Part shown: positions 46,790-55,763 of the stretch, piece after piece
Position numbering within the stretch: the first letter of the stretch is position 1
Layout of the letters: each line of letters begins with the position of its first letter
Source of the DNA: Candidatus Enterococcus willemsii
GTDB lineage: Bacteria; Bacillota; Bacilli; Lactobacillales; Enterococcaceae
DNA length: 64,000 bases
Reading direction: 5' to 3'
Assembly: GCF_009933335.1 (NCBI RefSeq)
Contig: NZ_MAEL01000023.1
Location: 34,217-98,216 of the forward strand
Notes under the pieces: model-generated
The model's input: the letters and a program-made list of their open reading frames with translations, nothing else
Databases searched by the model: none
What the model was told of the DNA's origin: nothing
Translations under genes and position numbers: made by a program

Positions 46790-47734
46790 TTGAAAATCGT
46801 TATTACACCACGTGGTTTTGCTAATTATGGACAACAAGAAATTCAAAAATTAAAGGATAAGGGATTGGATGTAGATTTCAATGATACTGGTGCAGCATAT
46901 AGTGTAGATGTTTTTTTAGAAAAGTGTAAAGATGCAGATGCAGTTATTGTTGGTGTAGATAAGATGAATCGAGCATTTTTAGAGCAATGCAAAAACTTGA
47001 AATTAATCTGTAAATTTGGTGTAGGAGTTGATAATATCGATATCGACTATGCTGAAAAAAATAATATTGCTGTCGAGCGAACATTAGGTACAAATACCAA
47101 TGCAGTAGCTGAACATGTCATTGCACTGATGTTTGCTCAAGCAAAAAATATTGTTGCAACAGTTGAGATGGTTAAAAATGGAGGTTGGGAAAAACCTACC
47201 GGATTTGAACTATTTAACAAAACAATTGGAATTGTAGGATTTGGTGCGATTGGACAGCAAGTAGCATATTATGCGAAAGGGTTAGGAATGAAGGTGATTA
47301 TTTTCGATGTAGTTCCTATTTCAAAAGAAAAACTACAGGCGTTTGATGCGAAACAAGTTCCTTTTGAAGAGATATTAATCGAGGGGGATTATATTTCTTT
47401 ACACTTACCTTTAACTGTAAACACTAAAAATATAATTTCTAAGAAAGAGTTTCAGCTAATGAAATCAAGTGCTTGTTTAATAAACACAGCGCGTGGTGGG
47501 ATTGTTGATGAAGACGCATTACTAGAAGCTTTAAAATCAAAAGAAATTCGTTCCGCTTGTTTTGATGTTTTTAGTACTGAACCACCTGAAAAAAATCATG
47601 TTCTTCTACAACAAGATAATTTTATCTTAACTTCTCATATTGCAGCACGCACTGCTGAAGCTGAACGACACACCTGTCAAACTGCAACAAAAATTATTTT
47701 GAATACATTAGGGCTAGAAGAAAGGAAGCATTAA
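46790..47734 (+). CDS. D-2-hydroxyacid dehydrogenase (SerA-like)
   Basis: NAD-dependent oxidoreductase, 314 aa. The Rossmann motif GFGAIGQQ lies near residue 147; catalytic Arg in NTARGGIVDE near 231, Glu in FSTEPP near 260 and His in SHIAART near 283 are all present. No C-terminal ACT domain, so this is not a typical biosynthetic phosphoglycerate dehydrogenase. It lies between the IID and IIA genes of the PTS set, so it probably oxidises or reduces the imported sugar acid or an aldolase product. The TTG start follows AGGAGG. Confidence 0.86.
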   Translation: MKIVITPRGFANYGQQEIQKLKDKGLDVDFNDTGAAYSVDVFLEKCKDADAVIVGVDKMNRAFLEQCKNLKLICKFGVGVDNIDIDYAEKNNIAVERTLGTNTNAVAEHVIALMFAQAKNIVATVEMVKNGGWEKPTGFELFNKTIGIVGFGAIGQQVAYYAKGLGMKVIIFDVVPISKEKLQAFDAKQVPFEEILIEGDYISLHLPLTVNTKNIISKKEFQLMKSSACLINTARGGIVDEDALLEALKSKEIRSACFDVFSTEPPEKNHVLLQQDNFILTSHIAARTAEAERHTCQTATKIILNTLGLEERKH

Positions 47735-47735
47735 C

Positions 47736-48146
47736 ATGGAAAAAACTAGTATCATTATTGCAACCCATGGGAGATTTGGAGAAGAATTAGTAAAATCTGC
47801 TGAAATGATTATTGGAAGTACAACAGATGTATACAATGTATCATTATTACCAGAAAAATCCTTTGAAGATTTTATGGCAGAAGTAGAGAAAATTTTAAAA
47901 CGTCTAAACGGAAAAGTAATTGCATTAGTTGACTTATTTGGTGGTACACCTTCTAATGTATTAACAGTTCTAACAAAAAAATACAAATATAAAGTTATAA
48001 CAGGCGTGAATCTTCCAATGTTTATTGAGTTATACATGCAAAATTCAACTGGCACGGTTGTGTATGATGAGTTAGTTACTAATGCATTAGAAAATGGCGC
48101 AACGAATATTATTTGTACAAACGATCAGTTAGAAAGAGAGGATTAG
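47736..48146 (+). CDS. PTS IIA component, mannose family
   Basis: Cytosolic phosphotransfer protein, 136 aa, with phospho-accepting His11 in IIATHGRFGEEL. It is a separate IIA rather than the IIAB fusion of ManX. It accepts phosphate from HPr for the IIB encoded at 44691. It starts 1 base after the dehydrogenase stop and is followed 3 bases later by an aldolase gene. Confidence 0.92.
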   Translation: MEKTSIIIATHGRFGEELVKSAEMIIGSTTDVYNVSLLPEKSFEDFMAEVEKILKRLNGKVIALVDLFGGTPSNVLTVLTKKYKYKVITGVNLPMFIELYMQNSTGTVVYDELVTNALENGATNIICTNDQLERED

Positions 48147-48149
48147 CAC

Positions 48150-49031
48150 ATGTTTGAAGGAATTATTACGCCAATTGTTACACCATTTAAAAGAGATGCG
48201 GAGCAAAGTATTAATTATGAAGCCACAGAGCTACTCATTGAACATTTAATTAAACATGGTGTAAATGGGATTTTTCCACTAGGGAGTAATGGTGAATTCC
48301 ATGTAATGAGTTATGAAGAAAAAATTCTCTTTTCGAAATTTGTTATTGAAAAAGTGAATAAACGTGTTCCTGTATACATTGGAACAGGAACATGTTCAAC
48401 ACGTGAGACAATTAATCTTTCAAAAGAAGTAGAGAATATGGGGGCAGATGCATTATCAATTATTACACCATACTTTATTTCACCTTCAGATGATGAATTG
48501 GTTGATTATTATAATGAGATAGCTGCAAATGTGAACTTACCAATTATAGCCTATAATATTCCTAAAAATACGGGGATAAATATTTCAAAAGAAGTATTAC
48601 AAAAATTAATACAAATTGACAAAATTAAAGGCATTAAAGATAGCAGCGGGGATTTGAAAAATCTTGCATCCTATTTGGATGTAGTAGCAGATAGTTCAGT
48701 AAATGTCTTAGTAGGATCAGATTCAAAGATATCTGAAGGTTATAAATTAGGAGCAGCAGGAGCTATTGCAGGAACAAGTAATTTAATTACGGATACGCTC
48801 GTTAGTCTAGATGATGCTTTGAAATTAGGCAAAGAGGAAGTGGCTCAGACCTATCAAAATGATATAGAAATTCTACGTAAAGTTTTGAAATTAGGAACAG
48901 TACCATCTATTTTAAAACGATCTATAGAGCTTGCAAATATCGCGCCAGTAGGACCAGCAAGAAAGCCAATTGGTGAAACGAATGCATTAATAGATAAAGA
49001 CATCAAGACAATGTTAGAGTATTATTTTTAA
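48150..49031 (+). CDS. DapA/NanA-family pyruvate aldolase 2
   Basis: Class I aldolase, 293 aa, paralogue of the enzyme encoded at 40195. GSNGE (45-49), Tyr135 in AYNIPKNT and Lys163 in IKDSSG are conserved. By context it cleaves the phosphorylated or oxidised sugar acid delivered by the mannose-type PTS to pyruvate plus an aldehyde. No dehydratase gene accompanies it. No lysine biosynthesis genes are near. Confidence 0.85.
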   Translation: MFEGIITPIVTPFKRDAEQSINYEATELLIEHLIKHGVNGIFPLGSNGEFHVMSYEEKILFSKFVIEKVNKRVPVYIGTGTCSTRETINLSKEVENMGADALSIITPYFISPSDDELVDYYNEIAANVNLPIIAYNIPKNTGINISKEVLQKLIQIDKIKGIKDSSGDLKNLASYLDVVADSSVNVLVGSDSKISEGYKLGAAGAIAGTSNLITDTLVSLDDALKLGKEEVAQTYQNDIEILRKVLKLGTVPSILKRSIELANIAPVGPARKPIGETNALIDKDIKTMLEYYF

Positions 49032-49128
49032 AAATTAGCTTGGAGCTATCGAAAAGCCGCAGAATAATTTATGGAAAATTTTCTATGAAAGGTAAAGCCG
49101 ATTTTATAAGAAGATTAGGTGGCGAATT

Positions 49129-50202
49129 ATGATACTTAGGCAGATATTTAATGAATTTATTGCAGTTGTGAAGAATTATAAAGGATATAAAATTAGTTTA
49201 GTTAATAGAGAGGGAAGAGTATTATTTAGTAGTGATACGTCTTTAGAGAACGCAAAAATTGACTGGCAATTGACAAGTCAGTTTTACGAAATAACAGTAC
49301 GAGAAGAAAAGTTTGGTTATTTATTAGTACATTCAGATGAGAATGAGTCAGAAATTGTCGGAAATTTATTGGCTCAGTCATTGAAAACCAGAATTGCATA
49401 CGAATTAGCGGAAGAATTTGTTCGTACAAATGTTTCAATAGATGATCAATTAGTTAAGGAATTAATTAAAGAAAGAGATTTTGATTCTAATATGATTATT
49501 GAATTAATGAAAGAATTAAAAATGAGATTAGATATACCAAGAATAGCCATTCTTATTAGTAGTCCTGTTGAATTTAAGCAACATGAACTAACTAAATTAA
49601 AGTATCGAATTGAGCACAAGGGAACAATCCAATCATTAATTGATAGTAAGCAATTACTAATATTTAAAAACCTAGATTCTGAAATGTCTACAGACCAGTT
49701 GAAGCAAATGATGAATAATTTTATTATTGATTTGATTGATTGGGGATTGAATAACTGTTATTACTATGTAGGATCTATTCAAGAAAAAATTCAATTGTAT
49801 AGAGTCAGTTATAAAAATTGTCAGTGGGTAAAACAAAATATTAAAGCTGAGAAGAACGTTCCAATTTACTTTAATGATTTTTCTTTGAAATACTTGACGA
49901 TGCAATTGACAACTAATATGGTGTTCGATTCTTTTTATCATTATTATTTGAAGAAAAAAGAAATTGATGTTGATGAAATGATCAATATAGCAGAGTCTTT
50001 ATATATGAATAATTATAATGTCACACAGACTGCCGAAAATCTATTTTTACACAAAAATACACTTATCTATAAATTAAAAAAATATGAAGATGTATTTGGC
50101 ATTGAAATCAGAAAAAACTTCCAAGATAAAGTGCTATTTTACTTAATTGCAAATTTTTATAGAGAAGAGAAAAGGCAAAAACAAGTAGGTGTACAATTAT
50201 GA
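49129..50202 (+). CDS. CdaR/PucR-like transcriptional regulator
   Basis: 357 aa. The C-terminal HTH_30 domain (NVTQTAENLFLHKNTLIYKLKKYE, quoted here in part: NVTQTAENLF then HKNTLIYKLK, about residues 295-325) is that of sugar-diacid regulators; the N-terminal part (1-130) resembles a sensor domain and the middle is a PucR/CdaR GGDEF-like linker. CdaR-type proteins activate sugar-acid catabolism, which fits the adjoining PTS and aldolase genes. Its stop overlaps the start of a lone IIB-like gene (ATGA), so the two are translationally coupled. Confidence 0.82.
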   Translation: MILRQIFNEFIAVVKNYKGYKISLVNREGRVLFSSDTSLENAKIDWQLTSQFYEITVREEKFGYLLVHSDENESEIVGNLLAQSLKTRIAYELAEEFVRTNVSIDDQLVKELIKERDFDSNMIIELMKELKMRLDIPRIAILISSPVEFKQHELTKLKYRIEHKGTIQSLIDSKQLLIFKNLDSEMSTDQLKQMMNNFIIDLIDWGLNNCYYYVGSIQEKIQLYRVSYKNCQWVKQNIKAEKNVPIYFNDFSLKYLTMQLTTNMVFDSFYHYYLKKKEIDVDEMINIAESLYMNNYNVTQTAENLFLHKNTLIYKLKKYEDVFGIEIRKNFQDKVLFYLIANFYREEKRQKQVGVQL

Positions 50203-50684
50203 GTGCCAGAGTGAAATTAATCAGAGTGGACAACAGGCTTTTACATGCAACTATTGTACTAAATTGGGCTAGTTTTATTAATGCAAGATTTATTGCTATT
50301 GTTGACCCACAATATGAAAAGGATCCTTTTATTGAGGAAGTTTTACAATTATCTATATCATCTTCTATTAAAATAGTAATTCTTTCTGTTGAAGAATTGT
50401 CGAAATTTATAAATGACGACAAGACATGGGATAAACAAAATGTGATTATTTTGTTTAAGAATTTATCGGTGTTGTATGAGGCTTTCAAACAAGGCTTGCC
50501 AATGAAAGAAGTACAATTTCCTTATCCAGCTAGTCGATTAATGTTAAAGCAAATTCCAGTGTATTTTTCAGAAGATGACATACAGAAAATTTGTGAAATG
50601 TATAAAAATGGGGTGAAGTTTTTCTATCAAACAACCTCTATGGATATGAAAGATTACAATACATTTAATCACTATTTTGATTAA
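50199..50684 (+). CDS. Orphan mannose-family IIB-like protein coupled to the regulator
   Basis: 161 aa, the same length as the complete IIB encoded at 44691 and clearly of that family: IRVDNRLLHATI retains the phospho-His (His16), but the usual HGQV is HATI, and the central Gly-rich segment (GGLGGGPGRK in the paralogue) is replaced by FPYPASRLML. It has no IIC or IID beside it; instead it overlaps the CdaR-like regulator gene by 4 bases. A phosphorylation-dependent regulatory partner is plausible; an alternative is a decaying paralogue. Confidence 0.8.
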   Translation: MSARVKLIRVDNRLLHATIVLNWASFINARFIAIVDPQYEKDPFIEEVLQLSISSSIKIVILSVEELSKFINDDKTWDKQNVIILFKNLSVLYEAFKQGLPMKEVQFPYPASRLMLKQIPVYFSEDDIQKICEMYKNGVKFFYQTTSMDMKDYNTFNHYFD

Positions 50685-50713
50685 TTTTGTCATAATGATG
50701 TAGTATAAAAAAT

Positions 50714-50755
50714 ATCAAGTAGTAGGATAAACATTGTTTGTTCTACTACTTGATT
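50714..50755 (+). terminator. Palindrome ending the second PTS gene set
   Basis: ATCAAGTAGTAG and CTACTACTTGAT are perfect 12-base inverted copies. The T tail is weak (TGTCTTC), so terminator function is probable but not certain. Confidence 0.6.
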
Positions 50756-50970
50756 GTCTTCATTTATAAAAGTTCAATGACTATAAAAATAATCATTGTA
50801 ATAAGAAAAAATAGGCCATATGAACCTATCGATAAACCAGTCAAATTTATTTTCTTGTATTTATTTGTGTATGTTTATTTCAATGTTAAATAGACTAAAT
50901 ACGATTGAAGCTTGTTTGCAATTAGACTATCAGTTACAATCAAAAGAAAAGAGTACTACAGGAGGAATTT

Positions 50971-51411
50971 ATGGAAAAGCCAATTTTTGGAAAAAAAGAA
51001 GACGGTAAAACCTACAAAGCACGGTATGGTGCTTATGTCGTGATTCATCAAGATGAAAAAGTCATTATTGTTCAAGCGCCAAATGGAGCATATTTCCTTC
51101 CTGGTGGTGAAATTGAAGCAAATGAAACACATCAGCAAGCAATCGAAAGAGAAATGTTAGAAGAAGTTGGTTTTGAAGTGGAAATAGGGCAATATTTGGG
51201 GGAAGGTTTAGAGTATTTCTATTCCAGTCATCGGGATACGTATTTTGAGCATCCAGGGTATTTTTATGTGGTAGATGCTTGGAAGAAGGTGGCTGAACCA
51301 ACGGAGACGACTAATGAGCTGGCTTGGGTAACTCCAGAAGATGCACTGTTGTTATTAAAACGAGGCAGTCATCGCTGGGCAATTCAAGAATGGTTAAAAC
51401 AAAGAGAATAA
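50971..51411 (+). CDS. NUDIX hydrolase
   Basis: Small hydrolase, 146 aa. The NUDIX box begins at GGEIEANETHQQ and continues to REMLEEVGF (residues about 48-70) with the required Gly, Glu and REXXEE residues. The substrate is unknown: 8-oxo-dGTP-type nucleotides, nucleotide sugars and similar are family options. The ATG follows CAGGAGGA. It is monocistronic, separated from the PTS island by about 290 bases and convergent with the HAD gene. Confidence 0.87.
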   Translation: MEKPIFGKKEDGKTYKARYGAYVVIHQDEKVIIVQAPNGAYFLPGGEIEANETHQQAIEREMLEEVGFEVEIGQYLGEGLEYFYSSHRDTYFEHPGYFYVVDAWKKVAEPTETTNELAWVTPEDALLLLKRGSHRWAIQEWLKQRE

Positions 51412-51415
51412 ATCA

Positions 51416-51454
51416 AAAAGGAATTCTAGATTTGATACCTAGAATTCCTTTTTG
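51416..51454. terminator. Bidirectional terminator between the NUDIX and HAD genes
   Basis: AAAAAGGAATTCTAG (51416-51430) pairs exactly with CTAGAATTCCTTTTT (51439-51453). Confidence 0.92.
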
Positions 51455-52267
51455 TTAATTTAAGACATATTTTTTAATTGCTTCTGCTACGCCGTGTTCA
51501 TCATTAGACGTTGTAATGACATCAGCTGCATTTAAGACATTTTCAGTGGCATTGGCCATAGCAACACCTAAGCCTGCATATTGAATCATGGTTAAATCAT
51601 TTTCATTATCCCCTAAAGCCATAACCTCAGATTGATCAATGCCTAAATAGTCTGCTAAACGTTCAACAGCAGCACCTTTGTGTACGTTTTTGTTCAGAAT
51701 TTCTAAGAAATAAGGCGCACTTTTAACAACGGTATATTTTTCTAAAAAGCTTTCTGGAATTAAAGGAATAATTTCATCCAAAAAGGTAGGTTCATCAATC
51801 ATCATCATTTTAATGATCGATAAATCATCGGTCATCTCTTCTGGTGTCCGATATTTTAGCGGCATATTTACTAAATATGCTTCATGGATGGTGTAAGGGC
51901 TAATGTCTCGATTGGATGTATACATCGTATCTTCAGTTTCTGTATGCAAGTGAACACCAAGTTTTCTTGCAAGTAATTCAATTTCTAAATAGTCATCGTG
52001 CGTTAATCCAAATTTTGACACGATTTCATTATTGTCGGTATGTTGTACTAGTGATCCATTATATGTGATGGCAAAATCGCCTTCTTTGAATAGATCCAAC
52101 TCCGCTAATAACGGTTGAACGCCTGTAATGGGTCTGCCGGTGCATAAAACAATTTTTACACCTTGGGCTTCGGCTTGTTTTAATGCAGTGTGTACTTCAG
52201 GTGTTAATTGGTGCTGGCTGTTTAATAACGTGCCATCAATATCGATGGCAATCAGTTTAATTGACAT
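51455..52267 (-). CDS. Cof-type HAD phosphatase (YidA-like)
   Basis: Sugar-phosphate phosphatase of the HAD superfamily, subclass IIB cap, 270 aa. Motif I is DIDGTLLNS (residues 8-16), motif II CTGRP near 41, and motif IV GDNENDLTM near 218. It is 16 bases downstream of the HD-domain gene on the minus strand. The YidA/YwpJ family has broad sugar-phosphate specificity; the physiological substrate is unknown. Confidence 0.9.
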   Translation of the reverse strand: MSIKLIAIDIDGTLLNSQHQLTPEVHTALKQAEAQGVKIVLCTGRPITGVQPLLAELDLFKEGDFAITYNGSLVQHTDNNEIVSKFGLTHDDYLEIELLARKLGVHLHTETEDTMYTSNRDISPYTIHEAYLVNMPLKYRTPEEMTDDLSIIKMMMIDEPTFLDEIIPLIPESFLEKYTVVKSAPYFLEILNKNVHKGAAVERLADYLGIDQSEVMALGDNENDLTMIQYAGLGVAMANATENVLNAADVITTSNDEHGVAEAIKKYVLN

Positions 52268-52283
52268 GTTGTCCTCCTAAATA

Positions 52284-53645
52284 TTATTCCACTAATTCGC
52301 CATTCCGAATATGACTAGCGAATAGTTGATAAGTTTCTCCAAATAAATCATAGTTGTCTTGTAACGTTTGGTCAACCATTTCTTTTGGAAAGTAGAAACG
52401 GTTGTCACCTTGAATTTGTCCAGCCAGTGCCGCAACTAGTGGACTGACTTTGGATAATTCAAGTAACGTGCCATCTTTTTGCTGTAATTCAATTTGTGTC
52501 CGATGTTTGCCAGATTTTGGACGGTAAAAATCATAAGGTAAATCAAAACTAGAATTAATAGCCGTATAGTAGACTGGATTAAAGCCTACTGTTTCAACAA
52601 TTTCTTTCATCGTTATGAGTAAGTTTTCTTGTGTTTTAGGTTCAAAACGACATGATTTCAACGGTTTACGATTCAAGAAGCGTTTCGCTAAATCACTCAA
52701 AATAGGATCAGTTGTATCCAGCCAATGATTGAAATAGGTATTTAATACACCATCATCTAAGCGCAAATAATCGTCCAATGAAAAATCTTCTTTTAAAAAA
52801 GGTAACAGAAGTGGTGCAGTAGCTAAAAATGATTGTTGCTCTGTGTGATAGAGTTCATGGGCCCGATTTAATAAATGCTCCAAAACAACTTCCATACCAC
52901 GTGAACTTGGGTGAAAATACACCTGTACATACATTTGATAACGACTAACAATGTAATCTTCAACAGCGTGCATGCCGTTCATCGCAAAAGAAATGCCCCC
53001 TTCATAAGGACGAATCACTCGAAGAATACGTGTTAAGTCAAAGGTACCATACTCAGTACCGGTGTAATAAGCGTCACGCAGTAAATAATCCATACGATCG
53101 GCATCTATTTGACTAGAAATCATTTGGATAACTTGGGGGTTGTGGTAAGTCTTGGTAATGACACTCGCTACTTTCTCAGGAAAACCTTCTTCGACACGAT
53201 TTAAAATTTGATAAACTTCTGTATCAGGAGAAGTCAAAATTTCTACCGTAATCGCTTCATGGTCGGTATGGAAAATATGTTCAAACGTATGCGAATAAGG
53301 ACCATGTCCAATGTCATGTAATAAAGCCGCACATAAGGCGATTAAACGTTCGGAATCATCCCAACCGCCTGCTCCAATTTTTTCTTTTGAATAATTCCGT
53401 TGGAAAATATCACAAATTCGACGAGTAATTTCGTATACACCTAACGAATGGGCAAAACGACTATGTTCAGCACCATGGAAGGTAAAAGAAGCAGTTCCTA
53501 GTTGTTTAATTCTTCGCAACCGTTGCACTTCTTTTGAATTAATCAAATCAAGAATCACACGATGTTGCACATGAATATAATTATGCACAGGATCACGAAA
53601 GACTTTTTCCATAGGCAATTGTTGAAATTTATAAGAAACTGTCAT
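52284..53645 (-). CDS. HD-domain phosphohydrolase, dNTPase-like (EF1143/YwfO family)
   Basis: 453 aa. The HD motif is visible in EHSRFAHSLGV (near residue 60) and LLHDIGHGPYSHT (near 112), followed by IDADRMDYLLRDA (near 180) with the further metal-binding Asp. Its length and sequence resemble the E. faecalis protein EF1143, described as a dNTP-triggered deoxynucleotide triphosphohydrolase; this is from memory. It probably keeps dNTP pools in check. It lies 1 base downstream of lipL on the same strand, as in the B. subtilis ywfO/ywfL neighbourhood. Confidence 0.87.
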   Translation of the reverse strand: MTVSYKFQQLPMEKVFRDPVHNYIHVQHRVILDLINSKEVQRLRRIKQLGTASFTFHGAEHSRFAHSLGVYEITRRICDIFQRNYSKEKIGAGGWDDSERLIALCAALLHDIGHGPYSHTFEHIFHTDHEAITVEILTSPDTEVYQILNRVEEGFPEKVASVITKTYHNPQVIQMISSQIDADRMDYLLRDAYYTGTEYGTFDLTRILRVIRPYEGGISFAMNGMHAVEDYIVSRYQMYVQVYFHPSSRGMEVVLEHLLNRAHELYHTEQQSFLATAPLLLPFLKEDFSLDDYLRLDDGVLNTYFNHWLDTTDPILSDLAKRFLNRKPLKSCRFEPKTQENLLITMKEIVETVGFNPVYYTAINSSFDLPYDFYRPKSGKHRTQIELQQKDGTLLELSKVSPLVAALAGQIQGDNRFYFPKEMVDQTLQDNYDLFGETYQLFASHIRNGELVE

Positions 53646-53646
53646 G

Positions 53647-54447
53647 TTATCCCTCCTTAATTTTGCTGTTGCGTTGATGCATGCTTGCTAATTTTTTTTC
53701 AAATAAATCTGTATACTGATAATCTGAGAGCCATTCAAAAGGTGAAATCGTTTCTTGTTCTAAAGCAAGAGCTTGCACAAAACGTGTTTTCGTTTCTGCA
53801 ATTGATAAAGGTTTACCAAGCAATTCTTCAACAGTCACCATGCAAGTTGGATCGACAGGTGGGTAGCCATCCGTGCCAAATTTTTCACCCAAACTTTCCT
53901 GATAGAAATGTTGGACGACTTCTCCGCGCACATGTTGGTTGCCATTGACACTCAAATACATCATTACAGCAACGCCACTTTTTAGTCGACGTTGGGCGAT
54001 ACCGGCAATTTTTTTTCCATTCACACTTAAATCGTAAGTACCTGGACAATAAGAAGCCGTGATTTCATAAGCTTCAATCGTCAATTCAGGAAATGCTTGT
54101 TGCGTTAGAGCAAACATTTTTTCGTAAGCTGAATCGGTGGTTGTCTGTGCGTCTTTTGGAAAAATCAAAGAGAAATTCAAAATTCCTTCATCCGAAATAA
54201 CGCCTAAGCCACCCGAATTACGAATAACTGGTACATACTGGTCGTTGATAATTGATTGGATACCTTGGGTAAAATAAGGAACCCGTGTATCTTTCATTCC
54301 TAAAATAAAGGTTTGCTCAAATTGCCAAAAGTGTACGATTGTTTGTTGTTTTTCACTAACATGTTCTGTAAAAACATCTGTTAGGGCAAAAGGTACATAA
54401 GCGGATTGTTGGGTAAAGATGGGTTGGTCAAATAATAATGTTTTCAT
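53647..54447 (-). CDS. lipL: Octanoyl-[GcvH]:protein N-octanoyltransferase
   Basis: Lipoyl-pathway amidotransferase, 266 aa, of the LplA/LipB/BirA fold. RNSGGLGVISDEG near residue 75 is the substrate loop, and the nucleophilic Cys lies in ASYCPGTYDLS near 138, followed by GKKIAGIAQRR with the conserved Lys. The Cys motif points to LipL (YwfL) rather than lipoate ligase LplA. It would transfer octanoyl or lipoyl groups from GcvH to E2 subunits. It is first in a minus-strand set with the HD-domain and HAD genes. Confidence 0.82.
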   Translation of the reverse strand: MKTLLFDQPIFTQQSAYVPFALTDVFTEHVSEKQQTIVHFWQFEQTFILGMKDTRVPYFTQGIQSIINDQYVPVIRNSGGLGVISDEGILNFSLIFPKDAQTTTDSAYEKMFALTQQAFPELTIEAYEITASYCPGTYDLSVNGKKIAGIAQRRLKSGVAVMMYLSVNGNQHVRGEVVQHFYQESLGEKFGTDGYPPVDPTCMVTVEELLGKPLSIAETKTRFVQALALEQETISPFEWLSDYQYTDLFEKKLASMHQRNSKIKEG

Positions 54448-54589
54448 AAAATAATTCCTTTTTTAGTTTATCTTCTTCTATTATATACGAAAATGTCATG
54501 AAAATAATTGAAAATGTTTGAATCGTTGTGTTTAATTGACAAATAACCTGAAAATGTGAACAATAATAGAAGTAAAGGGGGAACACGAC

Positions 54590-55024
54590 GTGGATTTAAC
54601 AAAAGGATTACCAGTTGCCATTCACTTGAAGACGGAAGTCAAACAAAACAATGAAACACAAGAATTTTTATTTGATTTGCAAGGACAAGTCGTTAAAATG
54701 GGTGACACCTTATATATACGTTATAAAGAAACACAAGAAGATGGGGCGTTGATACCTGTCACGCTAAAATTATCGCCAGATGGTTCAATTCAACTGATTC
54801 GATCAGGGGACATGCGTTTACGTTTAAAATTTGTTTATCGTGAAAAAGCAGACACTAGTTATCAAACACCGTATGGAGTAATGTTTTTCAGTACATATAC
54901 GAAGGATCTTCATTTTAGTTTGAAAGATCAACCAACTTCTGGAAATGTATCTGTAAAGTATGACTTATTTACTGCGGGAGAAAAAATTGGTAGTTATAAG
55001 CTACTATTGGAATTTACAGCCTGA
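54590..55024 (+). CDS. DUF1934 protein (YwiB-like)
   Basis: Small soluble beta-rich protein, 144 aa, calycin-like, of the DUF1934/YwiB family. GVMFFSTYTKDL near residue 103 and the C-terminal GSYKLLLEF are typical. The GTG start follows AAAGGGGGAA. It lies directly upstream of rpoE in the same direction, an arrangement common in enterococci. The function is unknown. Confidence 0.8.
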   Translation: MDLTKGLPVAIHLKTEVKQNNETQEFLFDLQGQVVKMGDTLYIRYKETQEDGALIPVTLKLSPDGSIQLIRSGDMRLRLKFVYREKADTSYQTPYGVMFFSTYTKDLHFSLKDQPTSGNVSVKYDLFTAGEKIGSYKLLLEFTA

Positions 55025-55110
55025 TTTTTTTGTTTTTTTGTCGGAATAAATTGCTTTTTTGCTGACATTTTTGTATGATTAGGAGTAGACTGTGAAAGGA
55101 AGTGTCCTGA

Positions 55111-55710
55111 TTGGAAATTAATGTATTTGAAGGTGTGAACAAAACCGAATTATCAATGCTTGAAGTTGCCCATGCGATTTTGTCACAAAAGGGCGATGTG
55201 ATGGATTTTTCAGATTTAGTAAATGAGATTCAAACATATCTAGGAAAATCTGATAGCGAAATTCGTGATTCATTGGCACAGTTTTATACAGACTTAAATA
55301 TAGATGGTAGTTTTATTTCTTTAGGAGATAATCGCTGGGGCTTGCGTTCATGGTATGCGATTGACTCAATTGATGAAGAAGTAAATCATGGCATCGATGA
55401 AGATGATGAAGATGCACCACGACGTCGCAAACGTAAAAAAGTTAATGCCTTTATTAATGATGATGAAGATGCAATTGATTATAACGATGATGATCCAGAA
55501 GATACGGATCTAACAGACGACGAAGATGACGATGACTTATTTGATGATGATGATGAAGATGAAGAAATCGCGGCATACAATTCTGATTTACAAGAAATTG
55601 GTGCAACTAGTTCGGATGACGATGAGGAAGAACTTCCAGGAAGTATTGAGGAAGACTTAACAATCATCGATGATGATGATGATTACGATGATGAGGAAGA
55701 AGAATTGTAA
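55111..55710 (+). CDS. rpoE: RNA polymerase delta subunit
   Basis: Gram-positive RNAP accessory subunit, 199 aa. The N-terminal HARE-HTH domain (residues about 1-90; [16 protein letters not shown], then [10 protein letters not shown]) binds the polymerase; residues about 90-199 are an extremely acidic, disordered tail with a basic interruption RRRKRKK near 104. The delta subunit promotes RNAP recycling and transcription specificity. The TTG start follows AAAGGAAG. Codons of the Asp/Glu tail create an unusual GAT/GAA-rich tract. Confidence 0.94.
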   Translation: MEINVFEGVNKTELSMLEVAHAILSQKGDVMDFSDLVNEIQTYLGKSDSEIRDSLAQFYTDLNIDGSFISLGDNRWGLRSWYAIDSIDEEVNHGIDEDDEDAPRRRKRKKVNAFINDDEDAIDYNDDDPEDTDLTDDEDDDDLFDDDDEDEEIAAYNSDLQEIGATSSDDDEEELPGSIEEDLTIIDDDDDYDDEEEEL

Positions 55711-55717
55711 TTATTTC

Positions 55718-55761
55718 AAAAAAGTACGAGTAAACAGCTTTTGTTTGCTCGTACTTTTTTT
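55718..55761. terminator. Bidirectional terminator between rpoE and the LysR gene
   Basis: AAAGTACGAG (with flanking A's) pairs with CTCGTACTTT; a secondary AAAC/GTTT pairing lies inside. Confidence 0.9.
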
Positions 55762-55763
55762 GT

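Noticed and set aside
50820..51008. 62-codon frame before the NUDIX gene
   Set aside because: No ribosome binding site, low-complexity composition, and it overlaps the well-supported NUDIX start.
55479..55667. Serine-rich minus-strand frame opposite rpoE
   Set aside because: It is the complement of the GAT/GAA-rich acidic tail codons of rpoE.
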